Of a stretch of 64,000 nt of DNA, positions 10,406 through 20,378 are shown piece after piece. The notes below the pieces were generated by a model. That model saw only the letters and a list, made by a program, of their open reading frames with translations. It was not told where the DNA came from and did no database searches. The stretch's first letter is position 1. The number at the start of each line of letters is the position of its first letter. Location of the stretch: assembly GCF_000829055.1 (NCBI RefSeq), contig NZ_AP012544.1, positions 1 through 64,000 on the forward strand. The letters are read 5' to 3'. This DNA comes from Lacticaseibacillus casei DSM 20011 = JCM 1134 = ATCC 393. Its GTDB lineage: Bacteria; Bacillota; Bacilli; Lactobacillales; Lactobacillaceae. The position numbers and the translations under genes were made by a program.

Positions 10406-10999
10406 ATGCTTAACAGTGTTGCATTGACAGGTCGTTTAACCAGAGATGTTGACTTGCGCTATACGCAAAGCGGTACAGCTGTCGGTTCATTCACTTTGGC
10501 CGTTGATCGCCAGTTCCGCAGTGCAAACGGTGAACGGGAAACCGACTTTATCAATTGTGTGATCTGGCGTAAGTCAGCGGAGAATTTCGCAAACTTCACC
10601 AAGAAAGGCTCACTGGTCGGGATTGAAGGACACATTCAGACGCGTTCTTACGATAATGCGCAAGGGCAGAAAGTCTATGTGACCGAAGTCGTCGTTGAGA
10701 ACTTTGCATTGCTGGAATCACGGGCAACGACACAACAACGGCCGTCCGAACCTGCGAATCCCGCTGGCCAAGGCAACCAGAATTATGGCGGTGGGCAGCA
10801 GTTTGGTAATAACCAGCAGCCGCAAAACCCACCTAGCTTTGGTTCCCAAAGCGCCCCGAACAATGCACCATCATCGAATCCGGGCCAAAACCCGGCAGCA
10901 GGTCAAAGCCAAGGCAACAATGGCAATACTGCTAATCCCGATCCTTTTGCCAATAATGGTAAACCGATCGATATTTCCGATGATGATCTGCCATTCTAA
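10406..10999 (+). CDS. ssb: Single-stranded DNA-binding protein SSB
   Basis: The main SSB, protecting single-stranded DNA in replication and repair. The OB fold covers about 1-108 ([20 protein letters not shown] onward). A Gly/Gln/Asn/Pro-rich disordered linker covers about 112-188. The acidic partner-binding tip DDDLPF is intact. It has 197 residues and lies 29 bp after rpsF and 89 bp before rpsR. Confidence 0.97.
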   Translation: MLNSVALTGRLTRDVDLRYTQSGTAVGSFTLAVDRQFRSANGERETDFINCVIWRKSAENFANFTKKGSLVGIEGHIQTRSYDNAQGQKVYVTEVVVENFALLESRATTQQRPSEPANPAGQGNQNYGGGQQFGNNQQPQNPPSFGSQSAPNNAPSSNPGQNPAAGQSQGNNGNTANPDPFANNGKPIDISDDDLPF

Positions 11000-11088
11000 T
11001 GTGTGACTAGGGTCATGCTTAGCGAAGACATTGGTTCGTAAGGAAGCAATGTCGACTTGGAATCTTTGATAGAGAAGGAGGAATTCTC

Positions 11089-11325
11089 ATGGCACAACAA
11101 CGCCGTGGTGGCCGTCGTCGTCGTAAAGTCGACTTCATCGCCGCTAACCACATCGAATACATCGATTATAAAGACACGAACTTGTTGGATCGGTTTATCT
11201 CAGAACGAGGCAAGATTTTGCCACGTCGGGTAACCGGCACCAGCGCTAAGAACCAACGTAAGCTGACGATCGCAATCAAGCGAGCGCGGATTATGGGTCT
11301 TCTGCCGTTTGTTTCGGAAGACTAA
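11089..11325 (+). CDS. rpsR: 30S ribosomal protein S18
   Basis: 78-residue S18 with the basic N-terminus [11 protein letters not shown] and the conserved [17 protein letters not shown] segment. The ribosome binding site is AAGGAGGA. Last gene of the operon, closed by the terminator at 11340-11380. Confidence 0.97.
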   Translation: MAQQRRGGRRRRKVDFIAANHIEYIDYKDTNLLDRFISERGKILPRRVTGTSAKNQRKLTIAIKRARIMGLLPFVSED

Positions 11326-11339
11326 TATCGGTATTTAAA

Positions 11340-11380
11340 AAGGATGTTTCTGCTAATCGCGGCAGAAACATCCTTTTTTT
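11340..11380 (+). terminator. Rho-independent terminator after rpsR
   Basis: Perfect 14-bp stem AAGGATGTTTCTGC / GCAGAAACATCCTT followed by T7. It also faces the minus-strand gene at 11405. Confidence 0.93.
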
Positions 11381-11404
11381 GTGCTCGTCAGTCAGCACCG
11401 TTAA

Positions 11405-11911
11405 TTACTTTAATTGCGCCAACATTGCCTTATTGAATTCCGGCAAGTCATCAGGTGTCCGGCTTGTCACCAAGTTATGATCAACGACGACCGGTTCATT
11501 TTTAACGATGGCCCCTGCATAGTAAAGATCCGGGCGAACCGTTGTGTAGGCGGTCATGGTGCGGCCCTTGGTCAAGCCTGTCTGGATGAAGAATTGCGGC
11601 CCGTGGCAGATCGCAAAGACTGGCTTGTCGGCCAACAGGAAGGCTTTGACGAAATTAACAAAGCGATCGTCAGCCCGAAGTTCATCTGGCGAAAAGCCGC
11701 CTGGAAGCAGTAAGCCGTCAAAATCATCCGGTTTGACATCGGTAATCGTGGTGTCGATCGTTGCCGTTGCGCCATGTTTACCGGTAATTTGCTTCCCAGC
11801 TTGCGTTTCAATCAAAGTGACGTCATGGCCCTGATCCTTTAACGCTTTGACGGGTGAGGTTAATTCCGCATCCTCGAAGTTATCGGTAACCAGAACAGCA
11901 ATTTTTGCCAT
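11405..11911 (-). CDS. DJ-1/PfpI family protein (type 1 glutamine amidotransferase fold)
   Basis: 168-residue single-domain protein of the PfpI/YhbO type. The nucleophile elbow AICHGPQFF places Cys102 and His103, with Glu15 in FEDAEL as the third conserved residue. Members act as stress-linked proteases, glyoxalases or deglycases, and the substrate cannot be told from sequence. I choose the ATG at 11911, nine bases after GAAAGGGGC. A longer start at 11932 would overlap that site. It is transcribed alone and convergent with rpsR. Confidence 0.9.
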   Translation of the reverse strand: MAKIAVLVTDNFEDAELTSPVKALKDQGHDVTLIETQAGKQITGKHGATATIDTTITDVKPDDFDGLLLPGGFSPDELRADDRFVNFVKAFLLADKPVFAICHGPQFFIQTGLTKGRTMTAYTTVRPDLYYAGAIVKNEPVVVDHNLVTSRTPDDLPEFNKAMLAQLK

Positions 11912-12157
11912 TTTAAAAGCCCCTTTCAGCATGTATTACTATTCTAGTTTAACGGTTTAAAAGTGTTGATGCAAAGGATTAAAATCCTAATTTTGTGTGA
12001 ACTATCCAGGATTATGGATGAACAACTCTATAAGTTTCAAGAAAATGAGCGGCCGTATCAGAGTCATATTAACAGCAGTCCCTCGTTATTTTGGCAAACA
12101 AACGGAGGCGTGCTAACCCGCTGACTAGTAACTTATGTTAACGTTAGCTAATGCGAA

Positions 12158-12197
12158 CAAAATCACAAGCTTATCGTTATATAAAATTTTGATTTTG
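12158..12197. promoter_or_regulatory. Inverted repeat in the cydA upstream region
   Basis: CAAAATCA at 12158-12165 and TGATTTTG at 12190-12197 form an 8-bp inverted repeat around an AT-rich centre, with TACAAT at 12201-12206 as a possible -10. The rest of the 11912-12268 gap shows no gene I can support. An operator is possible, but no regulator is identified. Confidence 0.35.
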
Positions 12198-12268
12198 TTT
12201 TACAATGACGATGATCAGAAGAGCAAAACGAACTTATATCAGGGGTTTGATTATCAGAGGTGATCAAA

Positions 12269-13747
12269 ATGGGGCTCACATTAGCCGCGATCCTGTTGGC
12301 TGTCACGAACTTATCGCGAATGCAGTTTGCGGTGACCGCCATTACGCACTTTCTATTTGTGACAACCACCATCGGGATGTTGCTGACGACCATGATTTTT
12401 GAATTTTTATATGCCTATGGTCGGGGCGACACTGAAAAATACGGCCGTTTAACGCTATTCTTTAGCCGCATCTTCTTCTTCAGTTTTGGTACCGGGGTTG
12501 TGACCGGTTTGATTATGGAATTTCAATTCGGCATGAACTGGTCGGCCTTTACCCGCTTGATGGGCGATGTTTCTGGTGTACCGTTAGCCATTGAAAGTAT
12601 GATTTCGTTCTTCATTGAATTGACTATCATCGGTTTGTGGCGGTTTACTTGGGGTAAATTGCCAAAACGCGCCCACGCTTGGCTAGGCGTTGGGATGTTG
12701 GGGGCATCACTGTTTTCCGTCGTTTGGATTATTGCGATTAATGCCTTTATGCAAAATCCTTATGGCTTCCACTTGGAAAATGGCCGTGCCCGTTTGGACA
12801 GTTTGATTACGTTGTTACAGAATCCACAGTACCGGCCGGAATTTTTACACGTTTTATTTGCAATTCTGATCACCGGCGGGTTTGTGACAGCCGGCATCTC
12901 GGCCTGGCAGATTCTGCATAAGCGCGATACGGCAGCGTTTAAAATTGCCGTTCAAATCGGCTTACTGATCGCGTTGCCAGCGGCCTTCCTACAGCCTGCA
13001 CAAGGTGACGATCAAGGTGCCGCAACTGCCGCACTGCAGCCGATGAAGTTCACGGCAATTGAAGGACGCTATGATTTGGAAGGGAGTGCCACAACCGGTG
13101 CGCCTTGGGCAATGGCGGCGCTGATCAATGAAAAGGATCACACGACCAAAGCTATTTCGATTCCGAACATGGGCACGTATTTTGGTAAAAACACGTTTAC
13201 CGGTGCGATGCCTGGCATGAATCAAGTGGCCAAAATGTATCATGCAAAGTTTGATAAGACCGTTGCCAAATCCTATGACGGCCAGATGAATTACTATCCG
13301 CCAGTAACGCTGCTGTTCTGGACCATGCATCTGATGGTTTATGCAGGCTACTTCTTCACCATGTTCGCGTTGTTTGCAACAATTATGCTGCATCGGCGTG
13401 AGTCAACGATTGAGGAGCATCCAAAGACGCTGCGGACGTTGGGCTGGACGTTATGGCTTCCGTACCTGACGTTTACTTCAGGCTGGATTGTTGCTGAAGT
13501 CGGTCGCTATCCGTTTGTTGTCTACGGCTTGCTGACACAGTATGATGCGGTTTCGCCAAGTTTGACGGCGACCGAGGCGGGTACGAGTCTTGCCTTGTTC
13601 TTCATTGCCGACGTCTTCTTGGTAAGCACCATGATTTATATCTCGCATCGTACCGTCACCCGTGGCTTGCCACAGATTACCGGTGATTATCCGGAAGACC
13701 GGACCATTCCAGATCCGTTTGCAAAGGAGGCGTTCAGCCATGCCTAG
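12269..13747 (+). CDS. cydA: Cytochrome bd-type quinol oxidase subunit I (divergent CydA)
   Basis: Heme-bearing subunit of a bd-type oxidase that reduces oxygen with quinol electrons when heme is available. It is 492 residues with about nine membrane helices. RMQFAVTAITHFLFV carries the conserved N-terminal heme-ligand His, and EFQFGMNW the conserved Glu. The usual GRQPW motif reads GRYPF here, and the Q-loop region (about 250-330) is of the short type, so this is a divergent or CioA-like member. The ATG at 12269 follows AGAGGTGAT. A GTG at 12260 lies inside that site. It overlaps cydB by eight bases. No cydCD genes follow. Confidence 0.9.
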   Translation: MGLTLAAILLAVTNLSRMQFAVTAITHFLFVTTTIGMLLTTMIFEFLYAYGRGDTEKYGRLTLFFSRIFFFSFGTGVVTGLIMEFQFGMNWSAFTRLMGDVSGVPLAIESMISFFIELTIIGLWRFTWGKLPKRAHAWLGVGMLGASLFSVVWIIAINAFMQNPYGFHLENGRARLDSLITLLQNPQYRPEFLHVLFAILITGGFVTAGISAWQILHKRDTAAFKIAVQIGLLIALPAAFLQPAQGDDQGAATAALQPMKFTAIEGRYDLEGSATTGAPWAMAALINEKDHTTKAISIPNMGTYFGKNTFTGAMPGMNQVAKMYHAKFDKTVAKSYDGQMNYYPPVTLLFWTMHLMVYAGYFFTMFALFATIMLHRRESTIEEHPKTLRTLGWTLWLPYLTFTSGWIVAEVGRYPFVVYGLLTQYDAVSPSLTATEAGTSLALFFIADVFLVSTMIYISHRTVTRGLPQITGDYPEDRTIPDPFAKEAFSHA

Positions 13748-14759
13748 TCTTTCCAATTTGCAAGTCATTTTCCTCGGCATCATTTCTACCGAGCTGATGT
13801 TGTTCTTCGTCCTTGATGGCGCCGATTTTGGTGCGGGAATGGCAACGTTCTTTGTGGGCGATGATTTGTCGCGGCGTCAACAGATTATGAAAGTAACCGG
13901 GCCGGTGTGGGGCGGCAATGAAACTTGGGCTGTTACCGCATTTGCCGTCATGTTTGCTGCTTATCCTGGCTGGTATTCGGCATTGACCTCGGGCTATTAT
14001 CCGTTGATTTTCCTGATGCTGTTCTTCTTGATTTTCCGCGGCGTCGCGTTTGATTATCGCAATCAATGGCATAGCCGACACTATAATCAGTTCTGGGACT
14101 GGGCGTTGTTTATCGGCAGTCTGATGCCACCGTTCCTGCTCGGCATCGTCTTTAGCTCCACGGTCAGCGGCGTGCCGATTCGTAACGGGTTTGTCTATGC
14201 CAGCATGGGTGACATCCTGACACCGTTCAGCATCTTAGGCGGTATTTTAGCGGTCTTGCTGAGTCTTAATGTCGGCTTGACCCGGGTGATCAAAAAAGTC
14301 AGTGCCAATGTTGCTGAGCAACTAACCGTGGCACTGAAACGCACAACCTGGGCACTTTATGCGGCGGTTGTCCTGTTTGCCGCCCTGTTGCCGTTCTATA
14401 CCCGGTTTTTCACCAATCGGCCAGTCATCGTCTCGTTACTGCTGATCTTGTTGGTTGCGTTCCTTGGGGTTGAGACTTGGTCCATTGCCAACCACCATCC
14501 GCGTGTGACGTTCTGGCTCAGTGTTGGCACGATGGCCAGCTTCATTTACACCATTTTCCTCGGCGTCTTTCCAACGCTGATTGTCGGTCGGGCGCGAGGC
14601 ACCTCAGTCACCGCCTTAACCGCAACCAGCGGCCCGGTTTCACTACTTTGGACTGCATGGCTGTTTGGCTTCACGATCATCTTGATGGTCGGCTTACAGG
14701 CAACCGCCTATCACCTGATCAATAAGTATTACAACGCACCGGCATCGCCAATGATTTAG
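13740..14759 (+). CDS. cydB: Cytochrome bd-type quinol oxidase subunit II (CydB)
   Basis: Partner subunit of the oxidase, 339 residues with about eight membrane helices. The family motifs LDGADFGAGM near the N-terminus and GPVWGGNETW near 59-68 are present. The ATG at 13740 follows AAAGGAGGCG inside the end of cydA, so translation is coupled. Downstream comes a palindromic repeat and then a small membrane-protein gene. Confidence 0.93.
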   Translation: MPSLSNLQVIFLGIISTELMLFFVLDGADFGAGMATFFVGDDLSRRQQIMKVTGPVWGGNETWAVTAFAVMFAAYPGWYSALTSGYYPLIFLMLFFLIFRGVAFDYRNQWHSRHYNQFWDWALFIGSLMPPFLLGIVFSSTVSGVPIRNGFVYASMGDILTPFSILGGILAVLLSLNVGLTRVIKKVSANVAEQLTVALKRTTWALYAAVVLFAALLPFYTRFFTNRPVIVSLLLILLVAFLGVETWSIANHHPRVTFWLSVGTMASFIYTIFLGVFPTLIVGRARGTSVTALTATSGPVSLLWTAWLFGFTIILMVGLQATAYHLINKYYNAPASPMI

Positions 14760-14763
14760 GCTA

Positions 14764-14882
14764 TAACGCGTTCGCTGGCGCAGGAGCCTGTGTATAAGAA
14801 CCTTGGTCGCAATGGTCAAAGCCCGACCATCTCGCCCAAGGCCACTTATACTCCGGCTCCTGAACGCGCCAGCTCACGCTCA
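14764..14882 (+). repeat. Palindromic element family A, copy 1
   Basis: About 119 bp running from TAACGCGTTCGC to GCTCACGCTCA. A central imperfect stem is made by TAAGAACCTTGG and CCAAGGCCACTTA. It ends 19 nt before the ATG of the 14902 gene, leaving just its ribosome binding site. Confidence 0.85.
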
Positions 14883-14901
14883 GCAAAAGGGAGTGTGTAC
14901 T

Positions 14902-15096
14902 ATGAAAAAAATCTGGATCAATATTTTCTGGGGCCTGCTAGTCGTTGGCTTCTGGCTCTACCAAGTCTTCTGGCCGGTATTCTGGAACCCGATCAGTAAG
15001 TTTTACGGCAATGTCGCTTTGTACACCATTGCGCTCATCGCTTTGGGATTTGCGATTCGGGCAACCTTGAAGGGATATGGCCGGCAGAAGGCTTGA
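14902..15096 (+). CDS. Small two-helix membrane protein downstream of cydAB
   Basis: 64-residue protein with two predicted membrane helices (about 5-26 and 36-54) and a basic C-terminus. A good ribosome binding site, AAAGGGAGTG, precedes the ATG at 14902. I do not recognise the family. Because it directly follows cydB it could be an accessory or third subunit of the oxidase, by analogy with CydX and CydS. It is longer than those and has two helices rather than one, so this is only inference from context. Confidence 0.65.
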   Translation: MKKIWINIFWGLLVVGFWLYQVFWPVFWNPISKFYGNVALYTIALIALGFAIRATLKGYGRQKA

Positions 15097-15495
15097 GAAT
15101 TAAATTTTGAATAGTCAAAAGGACGCTTGAGGTTCACGCAGTTATGTATGTGCGAATTCGAGTGTCTTTTTTTGATGTAAGGTGCGGGATGCCGAGATGC
15201 TTATTGAGTTTATCATCAGACGACGTGAGCTGTTTATTCAGATATAGTAGCTACAAGTTTTTAAGGTTGAATGATTTCGACCAAGAGTAAAGTCTAAGAT
15301 TTTGCCTTAGTATAGGTGCTGATGTCGTAAAAAGGTTCATTTGAGTCAAAAATATTGAGAAAAACGACGTTAATTGGCCAAAAGTCGACGTTTATTTTTT
15401 TTATGACAAAAGATTTTAATCTGTGGTTATACTAAAAAAGTAAAGTCGACTTTGCAAAAAATTGAGAGTTTCCCCAAAATGTATAAAATTGTCAA
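15097..15495. other. Gene-free AT-rich gap before IS30 copy 1
   Basis: A weak stem-loop with a T7 tract near 15117-15175 may end the cyd operon. The remainder is AT-rich with no supported gene. The last 13 bases (ATAAAATTGTCAA, 15483-15495) match, inverted, the left flank of IS30 copy 2. Confidence 0.6.
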
Positions 15496-16756
15496 CGCGC
15501 ATTTTAGAATCAAGTTAGCCACTGTCTCAAAATTTTTTGGACAATAAAAAACATCAAGAACAGATATCCTGTATCATTGAAGTTCCTACACAAACAATGG
15601 AAGAGGATATTGTCTTGATGCAGAAACAGGATAGCACACACCGCCAAAAAGGTCAGCACTTAACATCACTCGAGCGCGGAAAAGTGGCCGGATTCCGCCA
15701 AGCTGGGAAGTCCAATCGTTGGATTGCTGCTGAAATTGGCGTCTGCCCGCAGACCATTAATAATGAAATCAAGCGAGGTACAGTAGATCAGGTCAAGAAG
15801 AGTAATGGCAAGCGCGTCTACCATCGACAATACCTGCCAGAGGCTGCTCAGGCACGTTACGAGACTGCACGCTTGAGCTGCCATCGTCCTGACAAGTTCG
15901 CCAGCGTACAGGTCTTCTTAGCCTGGTACGTACAGCGAGCTAAGCAGGACAAATGGTCGCCGGATGCTTCAATCGGCTATGCCAAGCGACACAAGCTGTT
16001 TACTCCTGAAGAGCTTGTTTGTGCCTCGACTTTGTACCAGTACATTGACGACCAACGCCTAGAGATTCGAAATATCGACCTGTTGGAGAAGACTAAGCGG
16101 AAGACCTCTCACCAGCACCACACCAAGGCTAAGCGCCTGGCTGGCCGCAGTATCGAGGAACGGCCTAAGGTCGTTGAACGACGCAGGCAGTTCGGTCACT
16201 GGGAGATGGATACCATTGTCGGTAAACGCAATGGCAAGGAGAGCGTCATCTTGACTCTGATTGAGCGCAAGACCCGTTGCCAACTTCTCCGCTTGATCGA
16301 AGGACGAGATGCAGACTCTGTGAGCTATGCATTGCGTGGAATCAAGCGCGAATGGGGAGCTTGCATCAAGACCATCACAGCCGACAACGGACCCGAGTTC
16401 ACCGCCTTAAATACTGCTTTTGCTGGGACGGAAACTGAGATCTTCTACGCCCATCCTTACACGTCCTGCGACCGTGGCACCAACGAGGCACATAACCGGA
16501 TGATCCGCCAGGACTTCCCTAAGGGCATGTCCCTAGATGACATTAGCCCTAGTCAAGTGCAGGCCACGCAAGACCGCTTGAATCAGTTGCCTCGCAAACA
16601 ACAGGGCTACTGCACACCCCAGCAAAACTTTGAGGCCGAAGCTCGGCGCGTTCGCCGCATGGCCCAGTAGTCTCTCTAGCGCCACAACTTCTATTTGATA
16701 ACGGCCTGTTCTGGGATTGTCCTCAACGACTGGCTAACTTGTTCTTGCAATTTACG
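15496..16756 (+). mobile_element. IS30-family insertion sequence, copy 1
   Basis: 1261 bp, the same length as the copies at 25238, 35040 and 53286. The ends begin CGCGCATTTTAGAATC and finish TTCTTGCAATTTACG. The inverted termini share CAAGTTAGCCA. The flanking 13-mers differ from each other (ATAAAATTGTCAA left, CAGATTTTTTGTT right). Each matches a flank of copy 2 instead, which indicates recombination between copies. Confidence 0.95.
15537..16670 (+). CDS. IS30-family transposase (copy 1)
   Basis: 377-residue DDE transposase. The N-terminal HTH has GKSNRWIAAEIGVCPQTIN. The catalytic core has GHWEMDTIVG (first Asp), TADNGPEF (second Asp) and a DRGTNEAHNRMIR segment with the Glu, the standard IS30 pattern. 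Start is TTG at 15537. An in-frame ATG at 15597 is an alternative. Residue 216 is Arg here, as in copy 4, but Cys in copies 2 and 3. Confidence 0.95.
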   Translation: MDNKKHQEQISCIIEVPTQTMEEDIVLMQKQDSTHRQKGQHLTSLERGKVAGFRQAGKSNRWIAAEIGVCPQTINNEIKRGTVDQVKKSNGKRVYHRQYLPEAAQARYETARLSCHRPDKFASVQVFLAWYVQRAKQDKWSPDASIGYAKRHKLFTPEELVCASTLYQYIDDQRLEIRNIDLLEKTKRKTSHQHHTKAKRLAGRSIEERPKVVERRRQFGHWEMDTIVGKRNGKESVILTLIERKTRCQLLRLIEGRDADSVSYALRGIKREWGACIKTITADNGPEFTALNTAFAGTETEIFYAHPYTSCDRGTNEAHNRMIRQDFPKGMSLDDISPSQVQATQDRLNQLPRKQQGYCTPQQNFEAEARRVRRMAQ

Positions 16757-16814
16757 CAGATTTTTTGTTTCTGTGCTTGAACGAACACTTTTAATCTAAC
16801 ATAATGTCATTAAA

Positions 16815-16829
16815 TGAACAACGTGTTGA
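16815..16829. promoter_or_regulatory. Operator-like palindrome upstream of the ABC transporter operon
   Basis: TGAACAACGTGTTGA, an imperfect palindrome (TGAACA-N3-TGTTGA). The same half-sites with a different 3-bp centre occur at 26520-26534, right upstream of the TetR gene. It is probably the binding site of that TetR protein (inference). Confidence 0.6.
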
Positions 16830-16890
16830 ATTTATGAGCAGACCAGCGGCACATACTCAGCTCAATGCGATTGTAGGAGGTTTTTTAATA

Positions 16891-17592
16891 TTGGCATATA
16901 TCCAAGTCAAACATGAATCCAAACGTTACAAAATGGGTGAAACCACCATTACCGCCAATCAGGATATCAACTTTACCGCGGATCAAGGCAAGCTGACGGT
17001 CATCCTTGGCCCCAGCGGTGCGGGCAAGTCGACGCTGCTGAATATTTTAGGCGGGATGGATTCGCCCACAGAAGGGGAGGTCTGGATTGACGGGACTGAC
17101 ATTGCGACGTTTTCCGATAAGCAACTCACGGCTTTTCGGCGGCACAATGTCGGTTTTGTTTTTCAATTTTACAATCTAATCCCGAACCTGACGACTAAGC
17201 AAAACGTTGAGCTGGCTGGGTCCATTGTGAAGGATGCGTTGGATCCGACCACAGTGTTGCAGCAAGTTGGTTTAGGCGCGCGGCTGGACAATTTTCCTTC
17301 GCAGCTTTCCGGCGGCGAGCAGCAGCGGGTGGCCATTGCCCGCGCCTTGGCGAAGAATCCGAAGCTGCTGCTGTGTGACGAACCAACTGGCGCGCTGGAT
17401 TACAAGACCGGCAAGCAAGTGCTGCAACTGTTACAGGATGCCAGCCGCAAAGATCATAAAACCGTTTTGATCATCACCCACAACGCTGCGATTGCCAAAA
17501 TGGCTGATCGGGTGATCGAAATCAATGATGCGCAGGTCCGCAGCATTCATGACGAAGCCGCACCAACGCCAGTCGCAGACATTGAGTGGTAG
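16891..17592 (+). CDS. ABC transporter ATP-binding protein (MacB/LolD type)
   Basis: 233-residue nucleotide-binding protein that would power the adjacent FtsX-type permease. Walker [11 protein letters not shown]-loop FQFYNLIP, signature [15 protein letters not shown] and Walker [13 protein letters not shown] are all intact. I choose TTG 16891, ten bases after a perfect AGGAGG. The upstream in-frame ATG at 16804 would place the operator-like palindrome inside the gene. The start region lies only 134 bp from IS30 copy 1, whose insertion and the later inversion separated this operon from its TetR gene. Confidence 0.92.
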   Translation: MAYIQVKHESKRYKMGETTITANQDINFTADQGKLTVILGPSGAGKSTLLNILGGMDSPTEGEVWIDGTDIATFSDKQLTAFRRHNVGFVFQFYNLIPNLTTKQNVELAGSIVKDALDPTTVLQQVGLGARLDNFPSQLSGGEQQRVAIARALAKNPKLLLCDEPTGALDYKTGKQVLQLLQDASRKDHKTVLIITHNAAIAKMADRVIEINDAQVRSIHDEAAPTPVADIEW

Positions 17593-20176
17593 GTGATCAG
17601 TTTGAAACCATTAACAAAAAATCTTTGGCGAAACATTCGCGATTCATTGGGCCGATTCATCGCAATTGTTATCATCATTATGCTTGGCGTTCTTTTATTT
17701 GTCGGGGTCAAAGCGACCGGGCCAGCGCTCAAGGACTCCTTGAACACGACCGTTAAAGCCGATCATCTCGCTGACAGCCAGCTCCTGGCAACCACTGGCG
17801 TCACCAAAGCCCAGGTCAAGGCAGCACCAATCGGTTAGCGGCACTCAGGCAGAAGCCGTCAAGTTCAAATACGCAATTGGTGGAAAGGCCAGCGATGTCG
17901 TCGCCTTGTATGACTACCGAAAAACGGCCACGATTAATCGCCTCCACCTGACCAGCGGCCACTTGCCGACCCACCATAACGAAATCGTGCTAGATTCAGT
18001 CGCCAAAAAAAGCGGCTACAAACTAGGACAACATTACACCTTCGCCCGCAGCAGCGGTCTCAACCGGCGAACCTACACGATCACTGGCTTCGCGGACTCG
18101 CCGGCCTACATTGAAGACACCAGCCGCGGATCCGCAAATATCGGGGATGGCACGGTACGGTATTTTGCCTATATCCCTGATCAGCAAATGAACATGCCTC
18201 TCGCCTCGCAATTGAACATCCGCTTCCCGGGATTACAAAAGCGCGACACGTTCAGTTCATTTTACAAAGATGCGGTTGCCGCCAAAATGAAACAAGTCAA
18301 ACACCGCGTCAAAGTCCAGGCACAAAAAGATTTGCAAACCATGATCGAAGCCAAAATTGTGCAGGCGGCCACTCAAAAGGCCACTGCCCAGGCGACTGCG
18401 GCCGGCATGCCGGCCAGTGCCGCTGCCACCACTGCGCAGGCAGCTGTTCAAAAGCAACAAGCGACTTTGAAAAAACAAGCCGACACCCGTGCGCAGAAGC
18501 AACTGACAACCAGCCTCACTTGGCAAACGCGGAGCGACCTGCCAGGATTCGGTGACTACGGCGGATCAGCGGATCGAATTGCCGCAATTGCCAACGTGTT
18601 CCCGGTATTCTTTTTCCTCGTGGCTGCCCTCATCACCTTTACAACCGTTAGCCGCATGGTTGAAGAAGCCCGCGCGCAAATCGGCACGTTTAAAGCACTC
18701 GGCTACGGTAAATGGGCCATTGCCCGGAATTACCTTGCTTATGCGGCGCTGGCCGGGTTGTTTGGCGGAATCATCGGCGTTTTTGCCGGCAATCTCAGCA
18801 TTCCGCGGATCGTTTTGAGTTTGTATAAAAACTACATCCCGCTCAAACAAATCGTGACGCTGCAATGGCCGCTCATCGCCTTGTCGATCGGGCTAGCCTT
18901 AATTGCCACGTTAGGCGCCGCCATCATCGTTGTCCGAAACGAATTAACCGAAAAACCAGCAGCCTTGATGCGTCCGCGGGCCCCTAAATCCGCCAAACGC
19001 ATTTTACTTGAACGGATCACCCCGTTATGGTCACGGCTTTCGTTTAATCAAAAAGTCAGTTACCGCAACCTGTTCCGGTATAAATCACGGCTCATCATGA
19101 CCATTCTTGGCATTGCCGGCGGAACGGCCTTGATTCTCACCGGCTTTGGTATCAAGGATTCCATCACCGCCACGGGCACCTTGCAATACGACGATGTGGT
19201 GCATTACCAAGCGATTGCGCGTTTGGCGGATGGCAAAACCCCTGCGGCAGCGCGCACCGTCTTGAAGAAAAGTAACGCCTATCGCAGCGCTGGTACTGTC
19301 AGCAGTGCAGTTGGTAAACTTAGCGCCAATGGCCACCAAATCAGTGACGTTAATCTTTTTGCCCCATCAAGCGGCACCACCCTCGAGCCCTACGTCAGTC
19401 TTCGCTCAACCAAAACCAACCAAAAACTGACGCTGCCACACTCCGGCATCGTTATTACCAGCAAAGTGGCCAAATCACTTAAAGTCGGGACTGGCGATCG
19501 CTTAAAAATCACCACAACGGATGGCAAGAAACATAGCTTTAAGATTAAAGGTATCGCCAAAAACTATGTCGGGCATTTCGCCTATCTCGCAAATGCCAGC
19601 TATCGGCAGCTTGCCGGTCAGCACACAACGCCCAACGCTTTGCTCGTCCGCTTACGACCGCAAACCACTAAGCAAAACGATCGGCTAGCCAAGCGTCTTC
19701 TGAACCACCATGCGATTGTCGGCATCAGCTTCACCACAACGGCGAAAAAGACGCTGAACAATATGAGCAGCATGCTCGATCCGATTGTCCTGATCTTCAT
19801 TCTCTTGAGTGCCGTTTTATCCTTCGTGGTCCTGTACAACCTGAACAATATCAACGTTTCCGAACGCATTCGGGAGTTGTCCACGATCAAGGTGCTGGGG
19901 TTCTTCGATCGTGAAGTCACCATGTACATCAGTCGCGAAAGCATCGTGCAGACCATTGTCGGGATTCTATTCGGCTATGGGTTAGGTAACCTTTTAACGG
20001 CGTATATTTTGCAACAGGCAGAAACTGCCGACGTCGTTTTCCCACTGACCATCAGTTTCACCGGCTACCTCACTGCCACGCTGCTGATGATCGGGTTCAC
20101 CGCCATTGTCACTTGGCTCACCCACCGGCGCCTTCAGCGGGTTGACATGGTCGAGGCCCTTAAATCCAACGAATAA
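17593..20176 (+). pseudogene. FtsX-like ABC permease, single-base frameshift
   Basis: The frame from 17593 gives a typical N-terminal helix (FIAIVIIIMLGVLLFVGVKA) and stops at 17838. The rest of the protein continues in the +1 frame to 20176 (756 residues from ATG 17906). At about 17826-17829, dropping one A from CCAATCGG restores a continuous reading through VSGTQAEAVKFKYA. The repaired product is about 860 residues with two FtsX domains and a large extracellular Ala/Gln/Lys-rich coiled region at about 240-310. Start could be GTG 17593 or TTG 17602. It is either a recent null mutation or a sequencing error. Confidence 0.88.
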
Positions 20177-20192
20177 CTTACAATTTTGTCAT

Positions 20193-20220
20193 GCAGTCGC
20201 AGCGCGCGGCTGCTTTTTTT
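20193..20220 (+). terminator. Terminator after the ABC transporter operon
   Basis: Stem GCAGTCGC / GCGGCTGC with a short loop, then T7. Confidence 0.88.
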
Positions 20221-20312
20221 CATCCAAAATTCACCAAAACTGCCGAATAAAAACCTAAAATCACGTAAATTTGACCGCCAGATGAAGATTGAGAACAACT
20301 CCTAACAATTCT

Positions 20313-20336
20313 GTAATGGTGACGTAACATTGACAC
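20313..20336 (+). promoter_or_regulatory. WalR-like box and -35 of the p40 promoter
   Basis: TGTAATGGTGACGTAAC at 20313-20329 fits the WalR/YycF direct repeat (TGTWAH-N5-TGTWAH) with one mismatch. TTGACA follows at 20331-20336, and TTAATT at 20354-20359, 17 bp away, is a weak -10. WalRK control is usual for cell-wall hydrolases of this type. Binding here is inferred. Confidence 0.45.
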
Positions 20337-20378
20337 GGTAAAGTAGCCTTTAGTTAATTAATTAAGGGTGAGGTCAAA

